From: Methylobacterium sp. NEAU K
GTDB taxonomy: Bacteria; Pseudomonadota; Alphaproteobacteria; Rhizobiales; Beijerinckiaceae
Length of the DNA: 64,000 nt
Assembly (NCBI RefSeq): GCF_030700285.1
Contig: NZ_JAUYZJ010000010.1
Span: 62,001 to 126,000 of the forward strand
Direction: 5' to 3'
The translations under genes were made by a program, and so were the position numbers. The notes beneath the pieces were generated by a model. The model was not told where the DNA came from and did no database searches. It saw nothing but the letters and a program-made list of their open reading frames with translations. Positions 35,859 through 43,344 of this stretch are shown here, one piece after another; the first letter of the stretch is position 1, and the number at the start of each line of letters is the position of its first letter.

Positions 35859-37345
35859 TTCTGTGTTGGGATTCAACGTCGGGCGATGTCTCCGAGACGC
35901 GCGGTTCCCCGCTCTCATCGGCGGGGAAAGGTACCCTGCGCAGCCGGGGGGGAGAGGGGCGGCGCGACGGTTCGGGATATGAGGCCGGCGACCGTTCCGG
36001 GTCCGTCGCGCCCCTCTCCCGACCCGCGCTGACGCGCGCGCGACCTTCCCCGGCGGCGGGAGGGAGCGCGCGTGCTCAGAACCTCGCCGTCCCGCTCACC
36101 CTCCTCGCGGCCCTGTTGGCGCCCCTGCTCGCCACCCTCCCCGCCCGGGCCGAGATCGAGCCGGGCGACCTCTCGCTCACGGTCACGGCGGAGCTCAACG
36201 GCAACAGCGCGCCCTTCGTCCGCGAGATGGTGCTGCTGAAGATCCACGGGGTCTACAAGCAGCCGATCCTGCTGGAGGAGGTGGTCCAGCCCTCGCTGGC
36301 GAACTTTTCCTGGACGCAGCTCGGCCGCGACCACTGGAGCAAGACCAAGCTCCCGGACGGCCAGAGCGCCATCGCGTTCGACCGCACGGTGGCGATCTTC
36401 CCGCACCACCCGGGCGACTTCACCATCGAGCCGTTCAGCCACAAGCTCACCGTCAACGATGTCGGCGAGCGGCGGGTGGTCGAGGTGCGCTCGCAGCCGA
36501 TCCCCTTCCCGGTGGCGCAATGGACCGGCGCCACCGGCGGCCCGGACGCCAAGGAACCGTGGTGGCTGCCCGCGCGCGACGTGTCGATCACCGATTCCTG
36601 GAGCCCGGACCCCGAGACCGTGAAGGTCGGCGAGACCACCCGCCGGATCGTCACCCTGGAGGCCCAGGGCATGGTCGCCGAGGGCCTGCCGCCGCGGCCA
36701 GTGATGCGCACCCGCGGCATCATCACCTTCGCCGGGCCGGTCACCCGCGAGACCCTGCTGACCCCCGCGGGGCCGGTGGCCCGGGCGACCTACCAGTGGG
36801 ACGTGAAGCCCGGGGTGCCCGAGGTGATCCCCCTCGACGCCATCGCGATCCCGTGGTTCGACACCAACACCCGCACCCTGCGCGAGGCCGAGATCCCGGC
36901 CCGGCAGATCGGCGGCGGCCTGCCCGACCGGGAGGGCGACCGGGCGCCGCCCGCCGTCCCTTCGCCCCTGGTGGCCGCCGCCGCGGCGCTCGCGGCCTTC
37001 GGCCTCGGCCTGGCGCTGCTCGGCTTCGGGGCGGGCCGTCCGCGCCTGCGCCTGTCCGCCGCCGTCCGCAGGACCCTGCACCGGGCCGCGCGCGCCGGCG
37101 ATCCGGCCGGCTTCCGCGCCGCCTTGGAGGCGGCCCGGCAGGAGGCGCCCGAGCTGGCCCGGATCTGGCAGGCGCGGCCCGATCTCGCGACCGCGTTCGC
37201 AGCCCTCGACCGGTCGGTCTTCGGGGCGTCGGACACGGCCGCCCCGGACCTGCCGGACCTGGCACGCGCCCTGTCGCGGTCCGAGCCGGTCGCCGGGGCA
37301 CCCGGCCCGGAGCGGCTGGCCCCCCTGGACGGGCCGGTCGGCTGA
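35852..37345 (+). CDS. BatD-like (MxaD-position) membrane protein with a repeat-encoded N-terminus
   Basis: 497 codons from GTG 35852 (or GTG 35855, which overlaps the TPR stop). The first about 72 residues are encoded by a paired family 1 repeat. Only then comes a signal-peptide-like segment (VPLTLLAALLAPLLATLPARA) followed by the BatD-like body: EIEPGDLSLTVTAELNGNSA, then DDTV-type beta strands, a membrane helix about 370-392 (LVAAAAALAAFGLGLALLG) and a cytoplasmic helical tail. No ATG, GTG or TTG start exists in frame between the repeat and the signal segment. Last gene of the MoxR operon. Confidence 0.85.
   Translation: MVILCWDSTSGDVSETRGSPLSSAGKGTLRSRGGEGRRDGSGYEAGDRSGSVAPLSRPALTRARPSPAAGGSARAQNLAVPLTLLAALLAPLLATLPARAEIEPGDLSLTVTAELNGNSAPFVREMVLLKIHGVYKQPILLEEVVQPSLANFSWTQLGRDHWSKTKLPDGQSAIAFDRTVAIFPHHPGDFTIEPFSHKLTVNDVGERRVVEVRSQPIPFPVAQWTGATGGPDAKEPWWLPARDVSITDSWSPDPETVKVGETTRRIVTLEAQGMVAEGLPPRPVMRTRGIITFAGPVTRETLLTPAGPVARATYQWDVKPGVPEVIPLDAIAIPWFDTNTRTLREAEIPARQIGGGLPDREGDRAPPAVPSPLVAAAAALAAFGLGLALLGFGAGRPRLRLSAAVRRTLHRAARAGDPAGFRAALEAARQEAPELARIWQARPDLATAFAALDRSVFGASDTAAPDLPDLARALSRSEPVAGAPGPERLAPLDGPVG
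35901..36068. repeat. Family 1 paired palindromic repeat inside the start of the BatD gene
   Basis: Left arm 35901-35980 (GGTTCCCCGCTCTCATCGGC ... GGGGGGGAGAGGGGCGGCG) and inverted right arm about 35987-36068 (CCCCTCTCCCGACCCGCGCT, GACGCG, CCCCGGCGGCGGGAGG) with no gene between. It is the same architecture as 19653-19807. The open frame passes through both arms without a stop. Confidence 0.65.
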
Positions 37346-37447
37346 CGCGAAACGTCCGATCGGCGCTTTGTGAACGGCCTTGCGGGAACGGGAGGCCTCA
37401 CGGCGGCTTTGGCTGCCGGCACCGATCGCCACCGGAGATGTCGAGTC

Positions 37448-37891
37448 ATGCTTCGATCCCCGCACCCGAGCCTGCATAAACCCGCCCGCGCGGCCGCCCG
37501 CGCGGCGATGATCGCCCTCATCCTGCCGGCGGCCCTCCCGAGCGCAGCCTTCGCCCGGTCCTCCGGCACCGAGCGCACGCTGAAGGCGGTCGATACCGAT
37601 CACGACGGGACGATCGATCTGGCCGAAGCCCAGGCCGCGGCCGGGACGGTCTTCGACGCCGCCGAGACCGACAAGGACGGCACCGTCGACGCCAGGGAGC
37701 TGAAGGGCCGGGTCAGCAAGAAGGACCTGAAGGCCGCCGACACGGATTCCGACGGCACCCTCGACCGCAAGGAGTACCTCGCCCTGGTGGAGAGCCGCTT
37801 CAAGGCGGCCGATCCCGACGGCGACGGCAAGCTCGACGCCAAGGAACTCAAGACCCCCGCCGGCCGGAGCCTGCTGCAGCTCCTGAAGTAG
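37448..37891 (+). CDS. Lanmodulin-like secreted EF-hand protein with four short-spaced EF loops
   Basis: 147 residues; GGAG 13 bp before the ATG. The signal peptide ends near residue 36 (PSAAFA), leaving about 111 residues, the size of mature lanmodulin. Four EF loops: DTDHDGTIDLAE (49-60), ETDKDGTVDARE (73-84), DTDSDGTLDRKE (98-109) and DPDGDGKLDAKE (122-133). Spacers are 12, 13 and 12 residues, exactly as remembered for Methylobacterium extorquens LanM, and LKGRVS, the E-Y-L-A helix and the T-P-A-G end also match. All loops keep Asp at position 9. The Pro at position 2 is kept only in loop four; loops one to three have Thr, and loop two starts with Glu. Lanthanide or calcium binding is inferred, not shown. 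Confidence 0.88.
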   Translation: MLRSPHPSLHKPARAAARAAMIALILPAALPSAAFARSSGTERTLKAVDTDHDGTIDLAEAQAAAGTVFDAAETDKDGTVDARELKGRVSKKDLKAADTDSDGTLDRKEYLALVESRFKAADPDGDGKLDAKELKTPAGRSLLQLLK

Positions 37892-37912
37892 GCGCGCCCG
37901 CGCGCCGGTCGA

Positions 37913-37954
37913 CCGTTGCACAGCTTATGAGCAAGTACTATTCCTGTGCAACGG
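37913..37954. terminator. Perfect 11-bp inverted repeat after the lanmodulin-like gene
   Basis: CCGTTGCACAG (37913-37923) and CTGTGCAACGG (37944-37954) are exact reverse complements around a 20-base AT-richer loop. There is no T-run, so it could be a Rho-type 3' end structure or an operator for the next gene. It begins 22 bp after the stop codon. Confidence 0.5.
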
Positions 37955-38070
37955 CCCAAGTTCTGAGCAGGCATCAATATTTTGCACTGTCTTGCGTCAC
38001 CTGAATTCGCTTCGTAGTCTTCGATGCCTGAGCAAACAAGCATCAGAACGAACGATCAGGGAGGAACGCG

Positions 38071-38580
38071 ATGACACGCGCGAACGAGGTCAAGGACAGG
38101 TTCCGCGCGCGGCTGCAGGCTGCCGATGCCCGCAGCAACGACTTCCGCAGGAAGCTGCTCGAGGAGGGCACCCGGGCCCTCGAGCCGGTCGTCGGGGTCC
38201 TGAACCTCATGGCCGAGGTCCTCAACGAGGCGGACAACGTGCACGGCAGCATCACCGGCCTCGAGGCCAAGATCGATCAGGACAACTTCATCAGCCTCTG
38301 CGCGAAGCTGCGCGGAACCGACACTGAGCAGAAGATCAAGATCAAGTACGGCCCCGAGCTCGGCGGCAGCAACTACATCTCGGTCTCGGGCCTGAACCAG
38401 CGCTACAACGAGCGTCTGGTCCCGGGGGCGGCCGGCGCCGCCAGCGGCCGGAGCGTCGGCAGCGACATCCACCTCGACGAGAACCGGGGGACCGAGCTGG
38501 CCGAGGTGGTGCGGGAGGTCGTCGAGGACTTCTACGCCGCTCAGATCGAGCAGCGCAGCCACTTCGCCACGGTTCAGTAG
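38071..38580 (+). CDS. Hypothetical protein, soluble, no known domain
   Basis: 169 residues with a strong ribosome site (GGGAGGAACGCG) before the ATG. The N-terminal third is a basic amphipathic helix (VKDRFRARLQAADARSNDF), then EPVVGVLNLMAEVLNEADNV, a mixed middle part (KIKIKYGPELGGSNYISVSG) and an acidic C-terminal helix (ELAEVVREVVEDFYAAQIEQ). No signal peptide or membrane segment. The upstream 180 bp is AT-richer than its surroundings and carries three TGAGCA repeats, so the gene has its own promoter region. No function can be proposed. Confidence 0.7.
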   Translation: MTRANEVKDRFRARLQAADARSNDFRRKLLEEGTRALEPVVGVLNLMAEVLNEADNVHGSITGLEAKIDQDNFISLCAKLRGTDTEQKIKIKYGPELGGSNYISVSGLNQRYNERLVPGAAGAASGRSVGSDIHLDENRGTELAEVVREVVEDFYAAQIEQRSHFATVQ

Positions 38581-38675
38581 CCCGACCGCGAAGCCGGTGA
38601 TCGGCCAGCGGCGATCGTGAGGGGTGTCCGGAAAACCGGATTCCCCTCGGCTCCGTCCTGCGCTAATCCTGAACG

Positions 38676-38738
38676 CGATGGGGATGGAGCTCCCCGACAA
38701 CCGCCCGGCGGTCGCCATGCCGGGCTGATGGCTCCTAC
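38676..38738 (+). ncRNA. Fluoride riboswitch (crcB motif) upstream of crcB
   Basis: GGGGATGGAGCTCCCC (38680-38695), then ACAACCGCC, a short GC stem and the highly conserved end CTGATGGCTCCTACC (38725-38738). These are the defining elements of the crcB-motif RNA: the first stem with GATGG, the AACCGCC segment and the CTGATGGCTCCTAC end forming the pseudoknot. It lies 90 bp upstream of the crcB start on the same strand. Fluoride binding should switch on expression of the fluoride exporter. Confidence 0.93.
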
Positions 38739-38828
38739 CGCACGGGCGCCCCGGTCGTCCGCGGTGGGGCTGTGCGCCGAAGCCACGACGACGAGATGGG
38801 ACCGCCCGACCGAACAGGAAGGGCAGGC

Positions 38829-39221
38829 ATGATCAACACCCTCATCGTCATCCTCGGGGCCGGGCTCGGGGGCGGCGTCCGCCACGGGGTCAACGTCGCG
38901 GTGTCCCGGCTGCTGCCGGGACTCGGGTTTCCGCTCGCCACCGTGATCATCAACGTGCTCGGCTCGTTCCTGATGGGCGTGCTGGCGGAGGGGTTCGCCC
39001 TGCGCGGCGCCGCGGGACATCCGGCGCGGCTGTTCCTGACCACCGGGATACTGGGCGGCTTCACCACCTTCTCGACCTTCTCGCTGGACGCGATCAGCCT
39101 GTACGAGCGCGGCGAGCCGGCCGCGGCCGCGGGCTACGTGCTGGCCTCGGTGGCGGGCGGGCTGATCGGGCTGCTGGCGGGCCTCGCCCTGGTGCGGGCC
39201 CTCCTGGGCGGCAGCGCCTGA
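38829..39221 (+). CDS. crcB: Fluoride exporter CrcB/Fluc
   Basis: 130 residues from MINTLIVILGAG, with AGGAAGG before the ATG. Four membrane helices with the family marks GAGLGGGVRHGVN, VIINVLGSFLMGVLA and TGILGGFTTFSTFSLDAI (the pore Phe and Thr/Ser track). Fluc proteins form dual-topology dimers that leak F- out of the cell; one gene suffices for a homodimer. The riboswitch immediately upstream supports the assignment. It is convergent with PPSRP, 10 bp between stops. Confidence 0.95.
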   Translation: MINTLIVILGAGLGGGVRHGVNVAVSRLLPGLGFPLATVIINVLGSFLMGVLAEGFALRGAAGHPARLFLTTGILGGFTTFSTFSLDAISLYERGEPAAAAGYVLASVAGGLIGLLAGLALVRALLGGSA

Positions 39222-39231
39222 GGGGGCCCCC

Positions 39232-40062
39232 TCACACCGCGATGAACTTCAGCCGGTGGTCGCGATAGAGATCGACGATCGCCGCGGCCGTCTCCTCGAT
39301 GGAGCGGCGGGTCACGTCGATCGTCGGCCAGCGGTTCCGCGTGAACAGCCGGCGGGAGGCGGTGATCTCGTCCGCCACCGCCGAGCGGTCGACGTAGAGC
39401 GAGGATTCGTCGGCGTTGAGGCTGGAGAGCCGGTTCTGGCGGATCTGCACGATGCGTTCCGGCGAGGCGAACAGGCCGACCACCAGGGGTTTCCGGGCAC
39501 GCTCGATCGCGGGCGGCAGCGGCAGGCCGGGCACGAGTGGCAGGTTCGTGGTCTTGAGGCCGCGATTGGCCAGGTAGATCGAGGTCGGAGTCTTCGAGGT
39601 CCGGCTGACCCCGAGCAGGATCACGTCGGCCTCCTCCAGATCCTCGGGCAGGTTGCCGTCGTCGTGGGCGAGCGTGAAGTTCATCGCATCGATGCGCTTG
39701 AAATACTCCGCGTTGAGCATGTGCTGGGCCCCCGGCCGGGCCGTGGTCTCGGCGCCAAGATAGGCGCGCAGCAGGTCGTGGACCGGCCGCAGCACCGACA
39801 GGCAGGGCGATCCGGTCTCGCGGGCGACCTCCTCCAATCGCTCGCCCAGGTCGCCACCCACCAGGGTGTAGAGCACGAGGCCCGGGGCCGCCCGGATCTC
39901 CGAGATCACCCGGTCGAGCTGCGCCGCCGAGCGCACCAGCGGATAGACGTGCTCGATCGCCGACACGCCCTCGTACTGCGCGGCCGCCGCCCGCCCGACA
40001 TTGATCAGCGTCTCGCCGGTGGAATCAGAGACGAGATGGAGGTGGAAGTAGCTGCGGCCCAT
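39232..40062 (-). CDS. ppsR: Pyruvate,phosphate dikinase / PEP synthase regulatory protein (kinase-pyrophosphorylase, DUF299)
   Basis: 276 residues, normal length. It starts [20 protein letters not shown], the family signature, and has the P-loop-like [20 protein letters not shown] and the [10 protein letters not shown] segment. These bifunctional enzymes phosphorylate a Thr of PPDK or PEP synthase with ADP and remove it with phosphate, setting flux between pyruvate and PEP. In many alphaproteobacteria (Caulobacter CC_0001) this gene borders the chromosome origin opposite hemE, the arrangement seen here. Confidence 0.95.
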   Translation of the reverse strand: MGRSYFHLHLVSDSTGETLINVGRAAAAQYEGVSAIEHVYPLVRSAAQLDRVISEIRAAPGLVLYTLVGGDLGERLEEVARETGSPCLSVLRPVHDLLRAYLGAETTARPGAQHMLNAEYFKRIDAMNFTLAHDDGNLPEDLEEADVILLGVSRTSKTPTSIYLANRGLKTTNLPLVPGLPLPPAIERARKPLVVGLFASPERIVQIRQNRLSSLNADESSLYVDRSAVADEITASRRLFTRNRWPTIDVTRRSIEETAAAIVDLYRDHRLKFIAV

Positions 40063-40494
40063 CCGGTCTCCTTCGCCGCGGCGACCGCGTTGTCCACCGC
40101 CGGCCGTCAGGGGAGTCGATGAATGTGGATAGGATGCCCCATCGGGCAGGTCCAGGGCACGGACCCCACGCCTTATCGACTCCGCCGTTCACAGGCGGTT
40201 CGTCGGGACGCACGGAATCCGGGCGCCTGGGAGAATCCGGGACGCAACCGGGGTGCGCACAGGACTCGGCGTGCCCAAGGTGCTGCCGGACCTTCCGGTT
40301 CTCGCAAGATGGACCGAATCCTTTAAAGCCTCGTTAACGGCGCGCCGCCGGGGACGGCCTGTGGACCCGGTTGCGCCACCGTGATCAGCCCCCCCAATAG
40401 AAAAAACAGAGTCCTAGAATCTCTCTTTTCTTTTCGAGAGGACCTGTGTGGGGATCGGAGGCGTCGCGACTCGACAGGAGGCGCGCCGACGGGC
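40063..40494. other. Candidate chromosome replication origin (oriC) between divergent PPSRP and hemE
   Basis: A non-coding stretch of about 430 bp between divergent genes. Seen in it: DnaA-like box TGTGGATAG (40124-40132, one mismatch) and weaker ones at 40090-40098, 40173-40181 and 40360-40368; a full CtrA-type site TTAA-N7-TTAA (40323-40337, followed by C); an AT-rich stretch 40396-40437; and nine GANTC sites starting at 40113, 40178, 40215, 40233, 40263, 40316, 40409, 40417 and 40468. In Caulobacter the origin lies between the same two genes. Function here is inferred. The hemE promoter must also be inside. Confidence 0.65.
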
Positions 40495-40527
40495 ATGCGG
40501 GATGAGGCAAGCGGGTTGGGGGCGCAG

Positions 40528-41670
40528 ATGACGGGGACGCCGCGGACGGAGCGCAGGACCGAGCGCAAGATGCTGCGCGTCCTCGAAGGCGAGGCGATCG
40601 GGCCGCCCCCCGCCTGGATGATGCGCCAGGCGGGCCGCTATCTGCCCGAATACCGGGCAACCCGCGCGGAGGCCGGCTCGTTCCTGGACCTCTGCTACAG
40701 TCCGGACTTCGCCGTCGAGGTGACGCTGCAGCCGATCCGCCGCTTCGGCTTCGATGCCGCGATCCTGTTCTCGGATATCCTGGTCGTCCCCCACGCGCTC
40801 GGCCAGGACGTGCGCTTCGTCGAGGGCGAGGGGCCGCGCCTCGATCCGCTCGACGGCCGGGAGGCGTTCGCGCGGCTGCGCGAGGCCGGCGACCCGGCGA
40901 TCGTTTCGCACCTCGCGCCGGTCTTCGAGACGGTGAAGCGGCTGCGCGCCGAACTGCCGGGCGAGACGACCCTGCTCGGGTTCTGCGGCGCCCCCTGGAC
41001 GGTGGCGAGCTACATGATCGGCGGCCGCGGCACCCCGGACCTCGCCCCCGCCCGAGCGCTGGCCGAAGGCGACACGGCGCTGGTCGACGCCCTGATCGAC
41101 CGCCTCGTCACGGTCCAGACCGCGTATCTCGTCCGCCAGCTCGAAGCCGGCGCCGACGCGGTGCAGATCTTCGAATCCCATGCCGGCACCCTGCCGAGGG
41201 CCGTGCCGGCCTCGGCGGGGGGTATCGATCCGGTGGACGACGTGGCCGAGAGTGCCCTTCCGGGCTCGGCCACCGCGGATGCCCTCACCCGCTGGTCCCT
41301 GAGGCCGATCGCCCGGATGATCGCCGGCGTCCGCGCGAAGGTGCCGGGGGCGAAGATCATCGTGTTCGCCCGCGGCTCGGGCCTCGACGGCCATGCCCGG
41401 GTGGTGCCGGAGACCGGCGCCGACGCGGTCGGCGTCGACTGGGCGGTGGACCTGAAGGCCCTGCGTGGGCACGTGCCGGCCGCCACGGTGACGCAGGGCA
41501 ACCTGCACCCCGACACGCTGGTCGCGGGCGGCGATGCCCTCGACGCGGCGGTGGACGCTGTGCTGGAGGCGACGGCGGGCCTGCCGCACGTGTTCAACCT
41601 CGGCCACGGCATCACGCCGCAGACGCCGGTCGCCCATGTCGAGCGCATGCTCGCGCGGCTCCGCAGGTAG
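40528..41670 (+). CDS. hemE: Uroporphyrinogen decarboxylase
   Basis: 380 residues from [10 protein letters not shown], preceded by GGGGGCG. An ATG at 40495 with AGGAGG 13 bp upstream is an alternative. Signatures: [20 protein letters not shown] near residue 28, [38 protein letters not shown] and [20 protein letters not shown]. It converts uroporphyrinogen III to coproporphyrinogen III in the cytoplasm. Compared with family members of about 345 residues there is an extra segment of about 28 residues ([20 protein letters not shown] and on) between ESHAGTLP and the following TRW. It is followed after 4 bp by hemJ. Confidence 0.93.
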   Translation: MTGTPRTERRTERKMLRVLEGEAIGPPPAWMMRQAGRYLPEYRATRAEAGSFLDLCYSPDFAVEVTLQPIRRFGFDAAILFSDILVVPHALGQDVRFVEGEGPRLDPLDGREAFARLREAGDPAIVSHLAPVFETVKRLRAELPGETTLLGFCGAPWTVASYMIGGRGTPDLAPARALAEGDTALVDALIDRLVTVQTAYLVRQLEAGADAVQIFESHAGTLPRAVPASAGGIDPVDDVAESALPGSATADALTRWSLRPIARMIAGVRAKVPGAKIIVFARGSGLDGHARVVPETGADAVGVDWAVDLKALRGHVPAATVTQGNLHPDTLVAGGDALDAAVDAVLEATAGLPHVFNLGHGITPQTPVAHVERMLARLRR

Positions 41671-41674
41671 GATC

Positions 41675-42106
41675 GTGCTCTACGACTGGATCAAGGCCGG
41701 CCACGTGATCAGCCTGATCGCCTGGATGGCGGGCATGCTCTACCTGCCGCGCCTGTTCGTGTACCACGCCAGCCTGCCGCCGGGCTCCGAGGCGCAGTCG
41801 GCGACCTTCAAGGTGATGGAGCGCCGCCTGCTCAAGGCGATCATGAACCCCGCCCTGATCGCCACCTGGGTCTTCGGGCTGGCGCTTGCCTGGATGAGCG
41901 GCTTCTACGCGAGCCCCTGGCTCCAGGCGAAGGTCCTGCTCGTGCTGGCGATGACCGGCATCCACGGCTGGCTCGCCCGGATGGTGAAGGATTTCGCCGC
42001 CGACCGGAACGCCCGCGGGCATCGGTTCTACCGGGTGCTCAACGAGGTTCCGACGCTCCTGATGATCGGCATCGTCATCCTGGTGGTGGTCAAGCCGGGC
42101 TTCTGA
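41675..42106 (+). CDS. hemJ: Protoporphyrinogen oxidase HemJ
   Basis: 143 residues from GTG 41675, 4 bp after the hemE stop. LYDWIKAGHVISLIAWMAGM with the conserved His, LYLPRLFVYHA, the long helix AKVLLVLAMTGIHGWLAR and the C-terminal FYRVLNEVPTLLMIGIVILV are HemJ signatures. Four membrane helices are implied. HemJ oxidises protoporphyrinogen IX to protoporphyrin IX with heme as cofactor. The tight spacing indicates one hemE-hemJ transcript. Confidence 0.93.
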   Translation: MLYDWIKAGHVISLIAWMAGMLYLPRLFVYHASLPPGSEAQSATFKVMERRLLKAIMNPALIATWVFGLALAWMSGFYASPWLQAKVLLVLAMTGIHGWLARMVKDFAADRNARGHRFYRVLNEVPTLLMIGIVILVVVKPGF

Positions 42107-42188
42107 TCCCGGTATCCCGTGATCCGGGCACGGCTCGCCGCGCAGGCGCGGCGGCCGGAGCCTTTCGCCGGCCGGGCCGTTGGGGGCC

Positions 42189-42533
42189 ATGACCAAGGTT
42201 TTCCTGCTCGCCCTACCGCTGGTTCTTCTCGCCGCCGCACCCGCCCGGGCCGCGAGCTTCCCATGCGAGAAGGCCGAGACGCCCGACGAGAAGGCGGTCT
42301 GCGCGCACCTCCCCCTCAACGACATGGACGTCGAGATGGCGACCCGGTTCGACATCCTGAAGGCCGTGCTGCCCATGGGAGGCCAGACCAAGCTCCGCGA
42401 CGACCAGGAGGCTTGGCTCAAGGAGCGCCGTGCCTGCGGAGCCGATGTGACCTGCCTGCGCGGCCTCTACGAGACCCGGCTCAAGGTGCTGCGCGGGGTC
42501 CTTTCAGAGTTTGCCAAGCAGGGACCGCAGTGA
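42189..42533 (+). CDS. Secreted LprI-like/DUF1311-type Cys-rich protein
   Basis: 114 residues. Signal peptide MTKVFLLALPLVLLAAAPAR with A-R-A cleavage, then SFPCEKAETPDEKAVCAHLP, MDVEMATRFDILKAV, RDDQEAWLKERRACGADVTC and LRGLYETRL. The four Cys and the pattern Q-E-A-W-L-x-x-R-x-x-C match the LprI/DUF1311 family of small periplasmic proteins, one member of which inhibits lysozyme. It lies 83 bp after hemJ and may share its transcript. It is convergent with the racemase gene (7 bp). Confidence 0.8.
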   Translation: MTKVFLLALPLVLLAAAPARAASFPCEKAETPDEKAVCAHLPLNDMDVEMATRFDILKAVLPMGGQTKLRDDQEAWLKERRACGADVTCLRGLYETRLKVLRGVLSEFAKQGPQ

Positions 42534-42540
42534 CGGCCGA

Positions 42541-43254
42541 TCAGGCCACCAGCGGGAGCGCGACAGCATCGGCCAGGCAGGCGGCCACGCAGGCGCGCGC
42601 CAGGGCGTCGGTGGCGTCCACCATCAGGGACGCCAGATCGTCCCCGGCACCGGCGAGTGCGAGCGGGATCTCGGTGCACGCCAGCACCACCCGGCGACAT
42701 CCGGCCGCCGTCAGGGACAGGGCCTGCGCTTCGAGGATCGGCGCGGCCTCCGCGACCCGTCCGGCCTTCACCAGGTGGATCGCCCCGGCGACCGCGGCCT
42801 GTCCGTCGGGATCCGGGGTCAGGCAGGTGAAGCCGTGCCGGGCGAGCCGCTCCGGGTAGAGGCCGGCCCGCAGGGTCCCCTCGCTGGCCAGAAGGCCGAC
42901 CGGACCGTCGGTAAGGGCGCACCGGACGAGGTCGTCGGCCACGGCATCGACGATGTGCAGGATCGGCAGGGCCGTCCCGGCCTGCAGAGCGGCGTGCCAG
43001 TGATGGGCGGTGTTGCACGGGATGGCGATGCGGGTGGCGCCCCCCGCCTCCAGGCGCGCCAGGGCGGCGCGCATCGCCGGCAGCGGGTCCGGCCCCTGGC
43101 CCAGGATGGACGCGACCCGGTCGGGGATGTCGGCGGCCGAGCAGACCAGGGTCGGGATGTGGTCCTGGTCGCGCCGGGCCGGCGTCGCCCGCACGAGCTT
43201 GGCCAGGAAATCCACCGTCGCCAGCGGACCCATCCCGCCGAGAATACCGAGCAT
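42541..43254 (-). CDS. Aspartate/glutamate racemase family protein
   Basis: 237 residues from MLGILGGMGPLATVDF with GGAGGCGGCG before the ATG. The Asp/Glu racemase family shows the N-terminal GILGGMGP, the first catalytic Cys in IAIPCNTAHHWH (about residue 82) and the second in VVLACTEIPLAL (about residue 193). The enzyme interconverts L and D forms of acidic amino acids without cofactor; YgeA-like broad-specificity racemases are the closest type. It lies downstream of a LysR gene on the same strand, separated by a family 3 repeat. Confidence 0.88.
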   Translation of the reverse strand: MLGILGGMGPLATVDFLAKLVRATPARRDQDHIPTLVCSAADIPDRVASILGQGPDPLPAMRAALARLEAGGATRIAIPCNTAHHWHAALQAGTALPILHIVDAVADDLVRCALTDGPVGLLASEGTLRAGLYPERLARHGFTCLTPDPDGQAAVAGAIHLVKAGRVAEAAPILEAQALSLTAAGCRRVVLACTEIPLALAGAGDDLASLMVDATDALARACVAACLADAVALPLVA

Positions 43255-43344
43255 CGCCGCCTCCGATCGTCGCTGGCGCATCCTTGCGCGGCGGCCGCAC
43301 CGGGGTCCAATGCCGTGTCGGCACGGCCCATGCCGATCCGGCAT

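Noticed and set aside
30337..37345. The operon as the true mxa methanol dehydrogenase cluster
   Set aside because: No mxaF, mxaJ, mxaG or mxaI gene is in or next to it, and the order of the second VWA and TPR genes differs from the mxa order as remembered. A paralogous Bat-type operon is the safer call.
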